From: Mucilaginibacter sp. SMC90
Lineage (GTDB): Bacteria; Bacteroidota; Bacteroidia; Sphingobacteriales; Sphingobacteriaceae
Assembly (NCBI RefSeq): GCF_022811725.1
Contig: NZ_CP094527.1
Coordinates: forward strand, 744,001-808,000
Length of the DNA: 64,000 nucleotides
Direction: 5' to 3'
The notes under the pieces were generated by a model, which did no database searches, was not told the origin of the DNA, and saw only the letters and a list, made by a program, of their open reading frames with translations. A program made the translations under genes and the position numbers. Of the stretch, positions 43,717-52,186 are shown in pieces. Every line of letters starts with the position of its first letter. Within the stretch, counting starts at the first letter, position 1.

Positions 43717-43852
43717 TAGGTTTGTTCATCAGTAAAATTAGCAGTTTTGATATATTTACTAATACCTGTTAACAGGTAATTGCGAACAACTTAATGAAAA
43801 AGCGTTTAAATAACGCCAAGGACATTCATAAAAACGTATAGGATAAGATTTC

Positions 43853-44320
43853 TTATCTCAACCTGTCGGCAGATTTTACCAGCTTCTCATCTTTTTTGAT
43901 GCTTTTTTGTGCAAAGATGATCAATATGATGCTTAGTGAAGTAAGGAACAGGCCAATGCCCATGGAGTGTGTATCAAGGGTAATGTTGCCTGCTGTGCCT
44001 TTAACGGTTTGTGCCATCCAAAAGCTATAGCCAATAAGTACAAGTATAGCACTGTAGCAAAAGGCTATTTGCTGCTTGCGATTTTTATATAAAAAGATAA
44101 TAACCAATGGAACAAGGGCCACAATAGCTGTAATAGCAGTAAGCGCCACAAACGTTTGGGTATGTTGTTGTACGCCGTTCACATCCTGGTAAATGCCTGT
44201 AACCATTATACTGGAAGGTTTATCATTTATATAAATGTTGTGGGCAAGCGGAAAAAAGAAAAGTGCAAACAGCACAAGGCTGGCGAACAAAAGGTAGATG
44301 CTTTGGATGCGTTGAAGCAT
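43853..44320 (-). CDS. DUF4293 membrane protein
   Basis: The 155-residue protein matches the Bacteroidota-specific DUF4293 family: MLQRIQSIYLLFASLVLFAL at the start, four membrane segments (about 10-28, 58-78, 85-105 and 118-138), and a charged C-terminus. The function is unknown. It faces away from truA, which starts 129 bases away, an arrangement common in this phylum. A TATATTTG box lies upstream on the minus strand. Confidence 0.85.
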   Translation of the reverse strand: MLQRIQSIYLLFASLVLFALFFFPLAHNIYINDKPSSIMVTGIYQDVNGVQQHTQTFVALTAITAIVALVPLVIIFLYKNRKQQIAFCYSAILVLIGYSFWMAQTVKGTAGNITLDTHSMGIGLFLTSLSIILIIFAQKSIKKDEKLVKSADRLR

Positions 44321-44436
44321 GATATTAAATTATTATATGGGCAAATATAATTGTTTTGGTTATAGAGTGTAGCCGATTTGTTGCAGCGCTGAAATACTAT
44401 GACCAAATTATGAACCCGCCATCGGCGGCAGATTAT

Positions 44437-44449
44437 TAACTTTGCCATC
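44437..44449 (+). promoter_or_regulatory. -7 box placed for a leaderless truA mRNA
   Basis: TAACTTTG (44437-44444) is followed by exactly five bases (CCATC) and the GTG start at 44450. No matching -33 box was found. Confidence 0.5.
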
Positions 44450-45244
44450 GTGAACACCAATCAGCGTTATTTTATTGAACTGGCTTATAACGGTACTGCC
44501 TACCACGGCTGGCAGGTGCAGCAAAATGCTGTAAGTGTACAGGAACTATTGAACAAGGCCCTGAGTACCATATTGCGGCAGCCAATAGAAACAACAGGCT
44601 GTGGCCGTACTGATACCGGTGTACATGCCAAAGAGTTCTTCGCACATTTTGATGCCCCCCTACCCCCTGAAGGGGGAGTAAGCGCATTAGAAGGCATCCC
44701 CTTCAGGGGGCGGGGGGGGCTAAACGCCCTGCTCCCCTACGATATTGCCATAAAAAACGTTATCCCTGTTCATGCTGATGCACATGCCCGGTTTGATGCT
44801 ACTGCACGCTCTTATCAATATCACATCCACTTTAATAAAGATCCTTTTTTGCACGGGGCTTCGTGGCAATTACGTGATATGCCCGATCTTGACCTGATGA
44901 ACCAGTCGGCGGCTGTCATGATGGAATATATTGATTTTAGTTGTTTTAGCAAGTCAAATACCCAGGTTAAAACCAATAATTGTAAAATAACCCGTGCCGA
45001 ATGGGTGAAAACTGAAAACGGAATAGTTTTCCATATAACTGCCGATAGGTTTTTGCGTAACATGGTACGTGCCATAGTAGGGACATTAATGACGATTGGC
45101 AGGGAAGAAATGAAGCCCGAAGGCATCCGTAATATTATTGAAAGTAAAAACCGTTCAAACGCAGGTACAAGTGTACCCGCCTGCGGATTGTATTTGACCG
45201 AGGTTAAATATCCCTATCAGCTTGGCACTCCATTAGCCCCCTAA
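44450..45244 (+). CDS. truA: tRNA pseudouridine(38-40) synthase
   Basis: The GTG at 44450 is used; a TAACTTTG box lies five bases before it. The 264-residue protein has the N-terminal YFIELAYNGTAYHGWQVQQN, the catalytic Asp in GCGRTDTGVHA, and C-terminal FLRNMVRAIVGTLMTIG. TruA isomerises uridines in the anticodon arm. Between residues about 69 and 90 there is an insert not expected in the family, coded by a GC-rich palindromic repeat (44654-44720), and the C-terminus (LGTPLAP) and stop come from a second copy of the same repeat. Length is longer than the usual 245-255 residues for this reason. The core looks intact, so the enzyme may work. Confidence 0.94.
   Translation: MNTNQRYFIELAYNGTAYHGWQVQQNAVSVQELLNKALSTILRQPIETTGCGRTDTGVHAKEFFAHFDAPLPPEGGVSALEGIPFRGRGGLNALLPYDIAIKNVIPVHADAHARFDATARSYQYHIHFNKDPFLHGASWQLRDMPDLDLMNQSAAVMMEYIDFSCFSKSNTQVKTNNCKITRAEWVKTENGIVFHITADRFLRNMVRAIVGTLMTIGREEMKPEGIRNIIESKNRSNAGTSVPACGLYLTEVKYPYQLGTPLAP
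44654..44720 (+). repeat. GC-rich palindromic element inside truA
   Basis: The element has arms around CCCCTGAAGGGG (left) and CCCCTTCAGGGG (right), about 20 bases each with small mismatches, and a loop of about 20 bases. Its length keeps the truA frame open, adding about 22 residues rich in Pro, Gly and Glu. Confidence 0.8.
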
Positions 45245-45270
45245 CCCCCTGAAGGGCGAACGATGGCGGA
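45236..45270 (+). repeat. GC-rich palindromic element, half copy at the truA stop
   Basis: The sequence GCCCCCTAACCCCCTGAAGG and its continuation match the left arm of the element at 44654. The stop codon TAA of truA lies inside it. Confidence 0.7.
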
Positions 45271-45306
45271 GGGTTGGTGAGATTGGATGATATATAAATT
45301 ATACTT

Positions 45307-45319
45307 TAACTTTGAAATA
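45307..45319 (+). promoter_or_regulatory. -7 box placed for a leaderless ABC exporter mRNA
   Basis: TAACTTTG (45307-45314) is followed by exactly five bases (AAATA) and GTG at 45320. A partial -33 element (ATTGG, 45282-45286) lies 20 bases upstream. Confidence 0.5.
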
Positions 45320-47209
45320 GTGGCTAAAGAAAAAAAAGATACTAAGCAAGAAGCTTCAACATCAACGAATGGGGAAGCGATCAAACAAGCAGCACCCCCT
45401 TCAGGGGGCGGGGGGGGCGTAACCGGAAAGGCCCTTGACTGGAAGCTACTTGGCAGGGTAATGCATTACGTTAAGCCCTACAACAGAACGTTTGTTATAG
45501 CTACTTTCCTGACCATTTTTATAGCTGCCAATGCTTTGCTGCAGCCTATTTTGATTCAACGTACGCTGGATGTTAATATCCTGAACGATGATTACAACGG
45601 TTTGGTTTTTATGGTTGAGATCATGATAGCCCAGCTTATTATTCAAACCATTGCTCAGTATTATCAAACTTACTCAACCAACGCGCTTGGCCAGTATGTC
45701 ATCCGCGATTTAAGGATCGATATTTTTAATCATATCACCAGCCTGAGGCTGAAGTACTTTGACCGCACTCCGATTGGTATGCTGATAACCCGCACAGTTT
45801 CCGATCTGGAAACTATTGCTGATATTTTTTCGGAAGGGCTGATCTCTATCATGGGTGATATGCTGCTGGTTGTGGCCGTGATTGGCTATATGCTTTGGCA
45901 AGACTGGAAACTGGCCCTGATCACCCTGATACCAATGCCTTTTTTGTTTGCTTCAACTTATGTATTTAAAGAGGCCATCAAATCATCGTTTCAGGAGGTG
46001 CGTACCCAGGTAGCCCGGCTCAATACCTTTTTGGCCGAGCATATTTCGGGCATCAGTGTGATCCAGATATTTGCCCGCGAAGACCAGGAAATGCGCAAGT
46101 TTAAAGCGGTGAACGAAAAATACCGGGATGCCAACATCCGCTCAAATTGGTATTACTCGATATTTTTTCCGGTGGTCGAAATTCTGTTTGCTATATGCAT
46201 GGGGTTGCTGGTTTGGTATGGCTGTAAGCGCATGTTGTCTGATAGTCAAATGATGACCATTACGGCATCTGGTAAAGGTATTACACCAGGTTTGATCACC
46301 AGTTTTATCGTACTGCTCAACATGCTGTTCAGGCCTATCCGTCAATTAGCTGATAAATTTAATACCCTGCAAATGGGTATGGTTGGTGCCGACAGGATCT
46401 TTAAAGTATTGGATACCGACGAGGTGGCCGAAAATAAAGGTACACTTACCACAGGCAGATTGCAGGGCGATATCAGTTTTGACAAAGTTTGGTTTGCCTA
46501 TAATGATGAAAACTGGGTGCTCAAAAACATCAACTTTCATATTAAACCCGGTGAAACATTGGCTTTGGTTGGTGCTACCGGTGCTGGTAAATCATCAACC
46601 ATTAATATCCTGAACCGTTTTTATGAAATAGGCAAAGGATGTGTTAGGGTAGACGGGCATGATATTCATGATTATGATGTTAGCTATCTGCGTTCGCAAA
46701 TAGCTACCGTGATACAGGATGTTTTTTTATTTAGCGATACCATTGCCAATAACATCAGCCTGAATAATCCTGCCATCACCCGCGATCAAATTATAGCCGC
46801 TGCCAAAGATGTTGGTGCGCATGATTTTATTGAGCGGTTACCCGGCGGATACGATTATAATGTGATGGAGCGCGGCTCAACGCTCTCGGCAGGGCAATCG
46901 CAACTGATCTCTTTTATCAGGGCATTGGTTTATAATCCGGCAATTTTGGTTTTGGATGAGGCAACTTCGTCTGTTGATACTGAAACGGAGATCCTGATCC
47001 AGAATGCCATCAATAAACTAATGGAGGGCCGTACAGCCATAGTGATAGCCCACAGGCTCTCAACCATTCAAAATGCCGACAGGATCATCGTACTTGACCA
47101 CGGCGAGATCATGGAAATGGGTACACACCAGGAGTTGCTAAAAATTGAGAACGGCCACTACCGTAAGTTATATGACCTGCAGTTTAATTCGGCAGGGATT
47201 GCGAGGTGA
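45320..47209 (+). CDS. ABC exporter, fused permease and ATPase
   Basis: I prefer the GTG at 45320 because a TAACTTTG box ends five bases before it; an ATG at 45287 would lie upstream of that box. The 629-residue protein has six membrane segments (about 55-340), then an ATP-binding domain with Walker A GATGAGKSS, signature LSAGQSQL and Walker B ILVLDEATSS. It belongs to the MsbA/LmrA-type exporters; its substrate is unknown, lipids or drugs being usual. Near residue 28 a Pro/Gly-rich stretch (PPSGGGGGV) is coded by the same GC-rich repeat that interrupts truA. The N-terminal 40 residues are charged and flexible, so this insert should be tolerated. Confidence 0.9.
   Translation: MAKEKKDTKQEASTSTNGEAIKQAAPPSGGGGGVTGKALDWKLLGRVMHYVKPYNRTFVIATFLTIFIAANALLQPILIQRTLDVNILNDDYNGLVFMVEIMIAQLIIQTIAQYYQTYSTNALGQYVIRDLRIDIFNHITSLRLKYFDRTPIGMLITRTVSDLETIADIFSEGLISIMGDMLLVVAVIGYMLWQDWKLALITLIPMPFLFASTYVFKEAIKSSFQEVRTQVARLNTFLAEHISGISVIQIFAREDQEMRKFKAVNEKYRDANIRSNWYYSIFFPVVEILFAICMGLLVWYGCKRMLSDSQMMTITASGKGITPGLITSFIVLLNMLFRPIRQLADKFNTLQMGMVGADRIFKVLDTDEVAENKGTLTTGRLQGDISFDKVWFAYNDENWVLKNINFHIKPGETLALVGATGAGKSSTINILNRFYEIGKGCVRVDGHDIHDYDVSYLRSQIATVIQDVFLFSDTIANNISLNNPAITRDQIIAAAKDVGAHDFIERLPGGYDYNVMERGSTLSAGQSQLISFIRALVYNPAILVLDEATSSVDTETEILIQNAINKLMEGRTAIVIAHRLSTIQNADRIIVLDHGEIMEMGTHQELLKIENGHYRKLYDLQFNSAGIAR
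45393..45418 (+). repeat. GC-rich palindromic element, half copy inside the ABC gene
   Basis: CACCCCCTTCAGGGGGCGGG and following G residues match the right arm of the element in truA (44698-44720). It is in frame, coding PPSGGGGG. Confidence 0.75.
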
Positions 47210-47228
47210 GTTTGGGATATATAAAACC

Positions 47229-47315
47229 ATGTCATTGCGAGGTACGAAGCAATCGCACGGAAGCATGGCCGCTCTGTATAGTATGCGGTTGCCACGCTAT
47301 CGCTCGCAATGACAT
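47229..47315. repeat. palindromic repeat ATGTCATTGCGAG, copy B
   Basis: Ends ATGTCATTGCGAG and CTCGCAATGACAT are perfectly inverted, with inner CAATCGCACGGAAGC. It lies between convergent genes. Confidence 0.85.
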
Positions 47316-47328
47316 TTAAAATACTAAG

Positions 47329-47532
47329 CTATTTCTTCGGTACACTCTTAACCGAATGCACCGGCTGCTCTTCTTTTTCATGCTTTTTGGCGATATCGCC
47401 GCCATGAGGATTATCAGCATGATATTGTTTATCTTCTTTATGTACCTTGCTTTTGTGGCCATCATCAGCCGGCCTGTGGGTTGGTGTATCTGATGGCGAA
47501 GGCTTATCTTTTTCGTTTGCTGGCTTTGTCAT
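47329..47532 (-). CDS. small charged hypothetical protein
   Basis: The 67-residue product (MTKPANEKDKPSPSDTPTHR ... SVKSVPKK) is very hydrophilic, rich in Lys, His, Asp and Pro, and has no signal peptide or membrane segment. It looks intrinsically disordered. It has an ATG start and a good open frame, but short charged frames can arise by chance, so it is only moderately supported. The 417 bases upstream hold AT-rich repeated strings and no clear gene. Confidence 0.5.
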   Translation of the reverse strand: MTKPANEKDKPSPSDTPTHRPADDGHKSKVHKEDKQYHADNPHGGDIAKKHEKEEQPVHSVKSVPKK

Positions 47533-47948
47533 AGTTTTAATAACAATAGCAATGGCGCTTTGTTTAACTCCAGATTTATATCAGAATTAACAGTTTAATT
47601 TGTCTGAACCAGGATTTGATGGGATTTGTCTGATTTAGCGGATTTTGTCTGAACCGGAATTTTTTGAATTAAGGAATTGTCGAATGCAAAAACAAATTCT
47701 GTAATTTATATAATTCGTTTAATTCGAGTTCAGATAAAAAATCAACGCAATCAACGAAATCAAAAAATCAACGGTTAGCTGTTAATAAATGTTAAATATG
47801 TTAAGGTAAGTTGTTATTAAACATATTTATAAGCAATAAACTTTTACCTTTAGGGTGGGTTTCTTATTTTCGCACAAATATGATGTTAACATGAGAGGGC
47901 AGGCTATCTCAAATCTCAGGTCTAATATCTCACATCTAACAAAAGTAA
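47533..47948. other. gap with TTTGTCTGAACC-type repeated strings, no gene
   Basis: The region contains repeated strings such as TTTGTCTGAACCAGGATTTG and TTTGTCTGAACCGGAATTT, a TTAATTCGAGTTCAGA stretch and CAATCAACGAAATCAA units. No open frame of credible length is present. It must hold the promoter of ftsX near its right end, where ATCTCAGGTCTAATATCTC-type units also occur. Confidence 0.55.
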
Positions 47949-48827
47949 ATGGAAGAATTTGAAGCAAGCGCATCCTCAAAAAAAACAAAAACCATATACA
48001 TTTCAACTGTATTTGGTATTGCCATGGTGCTTTTAATGGTAGGATTGTTGGGTTTAATACTGGTGTATGCTAAAAATATCTCGAGCTATGTTAAAGAAAA
48101 TATAGTGCTTAATATTTTTGTTGATGATGCTGCCCACGAAAGTGATGTACTGCAGCTTCAAAAACAATTGGATGGCAACATAATAGTAAAGCAAACCCAG
48201 TATGTGAGTAAAGAGCTTGCCGCCCGTAACCTGCAAAAAGATCTTGGCGAAGACTTTGTGAAGTTTTTAGGTTATAATCCGCTGTCGCAATCTGTTGATG
48301 TTTACCTGAAAGCAGAGTACGCCAATAATAAAGACATTGAAAAGTTTAAAGCCGAACTGCTTAAAAACCCCTTGATAAAAGAGGTTAAATACCAGCAATC
48401 ACTTGTTGATCAGATGAACCAGAATGTGACAACCATCAGTTTGATCATTCTTACATTTGCCGGTATTTTTGTGGTGCTTTCGGTAGCGCTGATCAATAAT
48501 ACAATAAGGTTGGCCATTTACTCGCAACGGTTCCTGATCAAATCAATGCAGCTGGTTGGGGCAACCAAAGGCTTTATCCGTAAGCCGTTTTTGTTGTACG
48601 GTATCTGGCATGGTTTATTAGGCGGACTGATTGCCATTATCCTGCTAATAGGTACCTTATATGTAGCTTACGATAATGTACCCGACCTGGTGTTTTTACA
48701 AAACTACACTGAGTTTGGTATAGTGTTTTTAGGTGTTGTTGGCCTGGGTATTTTTATATCGGGCTTTAGTACCTTTTTAGCAGTTAACAAGTTTTTACGT
48801 TTAAAAATATACGATCTGTACAGATAG
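47949..48827 (+). CDS. ftsX: FtsX-like cell-division permease
   Basis: The 292-residue protein has a short charged N-terminus, a first membrane segment (about residues 20-42), an extracytoplasmic domain (about 45-165), then three further membrane segments (about 168-192, 217-240 and 257-280). This is the FtsX topology. FtsX with FtsE controls peptidoglycan hydrolases at the division site. FtsE is not in the window; in Bacteroidota ftsX is often placed before DUF3098 and uppP, as here. Start ATG at 47949 with AAAAG-rich upstream sequence. Confidence 0.9.
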   Translation: MEEFEASASSKKTKTIYISTVFGIAMVLLMVGLLGLILVYAKNISSYVKENIVLNIFVDDAAHESDVLQLQKQLDGNIIVKQTQYVSKELAARNLQKDLGEDFVKFLGYNPLSQSVDVYLKAEYANNKDIEKFKAELLKNPLIKEVKYQQSLVDQMNQNVTTISLIILTFAGIFVVLSVALINNTIRLAIYSQRFLIKSMQLVGATKGFIRKPFLLYGIWHGLLGGLIAIILLIGTLYVAYDNVPDLVFLQNYTEFGIVFLGVVGLGIFISGFSTFLAVNKFLRLKIYDLYR

Positions 48828-48917
48828 AGGATAAAGGCAAAAGGTTAAAACTGAAAGGTTTTGCCAGGGCTTTAAGTCAATAATTAATTAACTCGATAAT
48901 TCAATCATTAAAAATAT

Positions 48918-49211
48918 ATGGCACAAAAATTTAAACCAACCGCTCCTGTAAAAACAGCTGCCACAGCTTCGCCGGCAACAGCAGGTGCTGCAAAAGCTAC
49001 TGCGCCGGTGCAACAGGTACAATTCATATTTGATAAAAGCAATTACCGTATGCTGATCATCAGTGTGGCTGTTGTTGCTTTGGGCTTTGTGCTGATGTCT
49101 GGCACTACAGATATTTACAGTACTACTAAAATAGTTGTAGCCCCAATTGTAGTTTTGGGAGGCTTTGCTTTAGGATTCTTCGCTATTCTTAAAAAGCCAT
49201 CGGCTAATTAA
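48918..49211 (+). CDS. DUF3098 membrane protein
   Basis: The 97-residue protein has a flexible Ala/Thr/Pro/Lys-rich N-terminus (about 1-30), then FIFDKSNYRMLIISVAVVAL, two membrane segments (about 46-64 and 75-92), and a short end. The FDKSNYRMLIIS region is the recognised DUF3098 core. It always sits between ftsX and uppP in this phylum, which hints at a role in envelope or division; its biochemical role is unknown. Confidence 0.88.
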   Translation: MAQKFKPTAPVKTAATASPATAGAAKATAPVQQVQFIFDKSNYRMLIISVAVVALGFVLMSGTTDIYSTTKIVVAPIVVLGGFALGFFAILKKPSAN

Positions 49212-49300
49212 TAAAGTATTATGCTGATTTTTACAGCAGGTTTGTTTAAGCAACCTGCTGTAAATAACATATACCTCTACCTCAACCCCTTAAATTTCCA

Positions 49301-50095
49301 ATGAATCTCATCCATGTTATTATCCTTGCAATAATTGAAGGGATAACTGAATTTTTGCCTGTTTCGTCGACAGGACACATGATTATTGCCTCATCAATTA
49401 TGGGCATAGCTTCCGATCCATTTGTTAAGCTTTTTACCGTTGCCATACAATTAGGCGCCATATTATCAGTAGTGGTATTATATTGGAAAAGGTTTTTGCA
49501 ATCGGTTAATTTTTATTTAAAATTATTTATAGCATTTATCCCTGCTGCCGTGTTCGGCTTTTTATTTAGTAAAAAGATCGACGCGTTAATGGAGAGCGCT
49601 CTTACCGTAGGTATTACGCTTTTTGTAGGCGGCATTATTTTGTTATTTGTTGATAAATGGTTTAACAAGCCGGTGATTAAAGAAGAAAAGGAAATCAGCA
49701 ATTTGACAGCTCTTAAAATAGGTTTTTTTCAGTGCCTCGCCATGATTCCGGGTACCTCACGTTCGGCGGCTACTATAGTTGGCGGGATGAGTCAAAAGCT
49801 GAGCCGTACTGCTGCAGCCGAGTTTTCTTTCTTTTTAGCGGTGCCTACTATGTTTGCTGCGACTGCAAAGAAACTGCTTGATTTCCATAAAGACGGGCAT
49901 GTTTTTACCGGCGAAGAAATTAAATTATTGGCTATCGGCAACGTTATAGCATTTATTGTGGCTATGCTGGCTATTAAAACCTTTATTACTTTTCTTGAAC
50001 GCAAAGGATTTAAACTGTTTGGTTGGTACCGTATTGTTATAGGTGCTATCATTATCGGCTTGATATATAGCGGCCATCCACTGCAAACGATATAG
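49301..50095 (+). CDS. uppP: undecaprenyl-diphosphate phosphatase
   Basis: The 264-residue protein is a BacA-type membrane phosphatase: [18 protein letters not shown] (motif 1, with catalytic Glu and His region) and [14 protein letters not shown] (motif 2), with eight predicted membrane segments. It recycles undecaprenyl diphosphate to the monophosphate for cell-wall and surface-polymer synthesis. It follows ftsX and DUF3098, with 89 bases between, and is closed by a strong terminator. Confidence 0.96.
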   Translation: MNLIHVIILAIIEGITEFLPVSSTGHMIIASSIMGIASDPFVKLFTVAIQLGAILSVVVLYWKRFLQSVNFYLKLFIAFIPAAVFGFLFSKKIDALMESALTVGITLFVGGIILLFVDKWFNKPVIKEEKEISNLTALKIGFFQCLAMIPGTSRSAATIVGGMSQKLSRTAAAEFSFFLAVPTMFAATAKKLLDFHKDGHVFTGEEIKLLAIGNVIAFIVAMLAIKTFITFLERKGFKLFGWYRIVIGAIIIGLIYSGHPLQTI

Positions 50096-50120
50096 AATTA
50101 CTGAGATATTAATTTTATAA

Positions 50121-50164
50121 AACGCCGGATCATCATCCTTATTTAAAGATGATGATCCGGCGTT
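50121..50164 (+). terminator. Rho-independent terminator after uppP
   Basis: A perfect 17-bp stem (50121-50137 with 50148-50164) has a 10-base loop and T-rich sequence after it. It separates the ftsX-DUF3098-uppP unit from truB. Confidence 0.85.
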
Positions 50165-50189
50165 GTAATTTAAGGAGATCGATTTTAAA

Positions 50190-50275
50190 AGACGCAGCTC
50201 CTGTAGAGCCGAAGAAATTAAGGTTGTTTATAGCCTAAGCCGGAGTGATTTAGACTCCATAGGTGCCACGTGTTG
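50190..50275. repeat. degraded TACGGAGCC-family element
   Basis: Parts such as CAGCTCCTGTAGAGCCGAAG, TTGTTTATAGCCTAAGCC and GACTCCATAGGTGCCACG match the 152-bp element at 30481 with changes. It is probably an old copy. Confidence 0.55.
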
Positions 50276-50328
50276 AATGTTAGTTTTATACGCAATTTCC
50301 CTCCCTCCTTCAATCAATCCTAAAATCG

Positions 50329-50336
50329 TACCTTTG
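50329..50336 (+). promoter_or_regulatory. -7 box of the truB promoter
   Basis: TACCTTTG lies 38 bases before the TTG start of truB and matches TAnnTTTG. No -33 TTTG was seen at the right distance. Confidence 0.5.
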
Positions 50337-50374
50337 CCAAAAAGCGGATAATTTGATCCGGGTAAATAAAAGAT

Positions 50375-51097
50375 TTGAAGAACACGTACACCAAAATAGA
50401 AGAATTTGCTGAAGGCCAGCTGTTGTTAGTTAACAAGCCATACCAATGGACAAGCTTTGATGTGGTTGGCAAACTTCGTAATTCGTTTAAGCCGTTAAAA
50501 CTTAAGGTAGGCCATGCGGGCACACTTGACCCACTGGCTACAGGGTTACTCATCATCTGTACCGGTAAAATGACCAAGCAGATAGATACTTTCCAGGCCG
50601 AAGAAAAGGAATATACCGGTACTATGGTATTAGGCGCAACAACGCCATCATATGATATGGAAACCGGGCCCGACAAAAGTTTCGATATCAGCCAACTGAC
50701 CGAAGAAATGCTGCGTAATAACTGCGGACAGTTTATCGGCGACATCCAGCAATATCCTCCGGCACACTCAGCCATAAAAGTTGATGGTGAGCGCTTGTAC
50801 GAAAAGGCACGCCGCGGCGAAGATGTGGAGCTAAAGCTGCGTAACGTAACCATAATGGAATTTGAGCTAACCCGTATTGAACTGCCCGAAGTTGATTTCA
50901 GGGTAGTGTGCAGCAAGGGTACCTATATTCGCTCATTGGTGAATGATTTTGGAGCTGCTTTGAATAACGGGGCTTATCTGTCAAAATTAAGGCGTACGCG
51001 CAGTGGCAATTTCAAAATTGAAGATGCCTGGGAGGTGATGGAGCTGGTAAATACTGTAAGGGAATTAAAAGTATCAGATGTGCATACAGCACGGTAA
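50375..51097 (+). CDS. truB: tRNA pseudouridine(55) synthase
   Basis: The 240-residue protein starts at a TTG (50375), since no ATG precedes FAEGQLLLVNKPYQWTSFDVV in frame. It has the catalytic Asp in HAGTLDPLATGLLI, YTGTMVLGATTPSYDMET, and the RGSYIR-like CSKGTYIRSLVNDFG. TruB makes the universal U55 in the T arm of tRNAs; the T loops of the two tRNA-like RNAs (TTCGAAT, TTCGACT) would be possible substrates. It is followed by ribF, 80 bases later, as in many Bacteroidota. Confidence 0.96.
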   Translation: MKNTYTKIEEFAEGQLLLVNKPYQWTSFDVVGKLRNSFKPLKLKVGHAGTLDPLATGLLIICTGKMTKQIDTFQAEEKEYTGTMVLGATTPSYDMETGPDKSFDISQLTEEMLRNNCGQFIGDIQQYPPAHSAIKVDGERLYEKARRGEDVELKLRNVTIMEFELTRIELPEVDFRVVCSKGTYIRSLVNDFGAALNNGAYLSKLRRTRSGNFKIEDAWEVMELVNTVRELKVSDVHTAR

Positions 51098-51177
51098 AAG
51101 AAATTTACAAAGCGCAAACACTCCGGTTGTTAATCCCATCAACTAAAAATTAACTTTGTGTTTTACTCATATCATTA

Positions 51178-52104
51178 ATGAGGGTTTATAATAATATTGA
51201 CGAATTTACAGCGGTAAACAATGCAGTAGTCACCATCGGTACATTTGATGGGGTACACATTGGTCACCGGAAAATTATATCAGGTATTAAGGAACTGGCC
51301 GAAAGCACAGGCGGCGAAACGGTCATCCTTACTTTTTTTCCGCATCCGCGTATGATCTTGCATCCGGAAGATGAAAGCCTTAAACTGATAACCACCATAG
51401 CCGAAAAGGCCGAGCTTATGGATCAGCTTGGTGTCGATCACCTTATTATCACCCCATTTTCAAGAGACTTTTCTAATCAATCTGCAGAAAGCTATATCCG
51501 CGACGTGCTGGTAAATAAGATCGGTACAAAAAAAATAGTGATAGGTTACGACCATCGTTTTGGAAAAGACCGGAAGGGCGGCCTTGAAGATTTGCAGCGC
51601 CTCGGTCCGGTTTATGGGTTCGATGTGGTAGAGATTCCTGAGCAGGATATTAACGAGGTAGCTATCAGTTCAACCCGCATCCGCAACGCTTTGTTAAGTG
51701 GCGATATTGATTTGGCTAATGCTTTTTTAGGCTACCCTTTCTTCATCACCGGAAAGGTTGTTCGGGGCGATCAGATCGGCAGACAGATTGGTTACCCAAC
51801 GGCCAATATTGTGGTTGAAGAGAAATATAAGCTTATTCCGGGCGATGGTATTTTTGCGGTTACGGTTATCGTATCCGATCAAAAATATAAAGGGATGGCC
51901 TATATAGGCAGTCGCCCAACGGTGAATGGCCTTACCCGTAATATCGAGGTGAATATCTTTGATTTTAACGAAGAGATCTATAACCAAACCATCCGGATGG
52001 AATTTCATCACTATATCCGCGGCGACGTTAAGTTTTCATCGCTTGATGAATTAAAAGTACAGCTGGCGCAGGATAAGGTGGATGTGTTGAATCTTGAATT
52101 TTAA
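51178..52104 (+). CDS. ribF: bifunctional riboflavin kinase / FAD synthetase
   Basis: The 308-residue protein has an N-terminal adenylyltransferase domain (about 15-175; IGTFDGVHIGHRKII, TFFPHPRMIL, AISSTRIRNALLSG) and a C-terminal riboflavin kinase domain (about 183-305; GQIGRQIGYPTANI-like GDQIGRQIGYPTANIVVEEK, GMAYIGSRPTVNG). It makes FMN and FAD. A TAACTTTG box at 51151-51158 lies 19 bases before the ATG, so it may have its own promoter behind truB. Confidence 0.96.
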   Translation: MRVYNNIDEFTAVNNAVVTIGTFDGVHIGHRKIISGIKELAESTGGETVILTFFPHPRMILHPEDESLKLITTIAEKAELMDQLGVDHLIITPFSRDFSNQSAESYIRDVLVNKIGTKKIVIGYDHRFGKDRKGGLEDLQRLGPVYGFDVVEIPEQDINEVAISSTRIRNALLSGDIDLANAFLGYPFFITGKVVRGDQIGRQIGYPTANIVVEEKYKLIPGDGIFAVTVIVSDQKYKGMAYIGSRPTVNGLTRNIEVNIFDFNEEIYNQTIRMEFHHYIRGDVKFSSLDELKVQLAQDKVDVLNLEF

Positions 52105-52122
52105 AGGAACCATGATTTTAGT

Positions 52123-52176
52123 GATTTAAAGATTACCTTGAATTTGGTATCGATTATATCAGGCAATCTTTAAATC
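52123..52176. terminator. possible bidirectional terminator after ribF
   Basis: GATTTAAAGATT (52123-52134) pairs with AATCTTTAAATC (52165-52176) over a 30-base loop, in the short gap between convergent ribF and the LysE-family gene. It is AT-rich and lacks a clear T-tail. Confidence 0.35.
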
Positions 52177-52186
52177 AAGGTTCAGT

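Noticed and set aside
44654-44720. Frameshift or pseudogene in truA
   Set aside because: The frame stays open through the insert and the family motifs before and after are intact.
47329-47532. Repeat-derived frame instead of a gene
   Set aside because: The frame starts after the palindromic repeat ends and has a uniform charged composition, so it was kept as a low-confidence gene.
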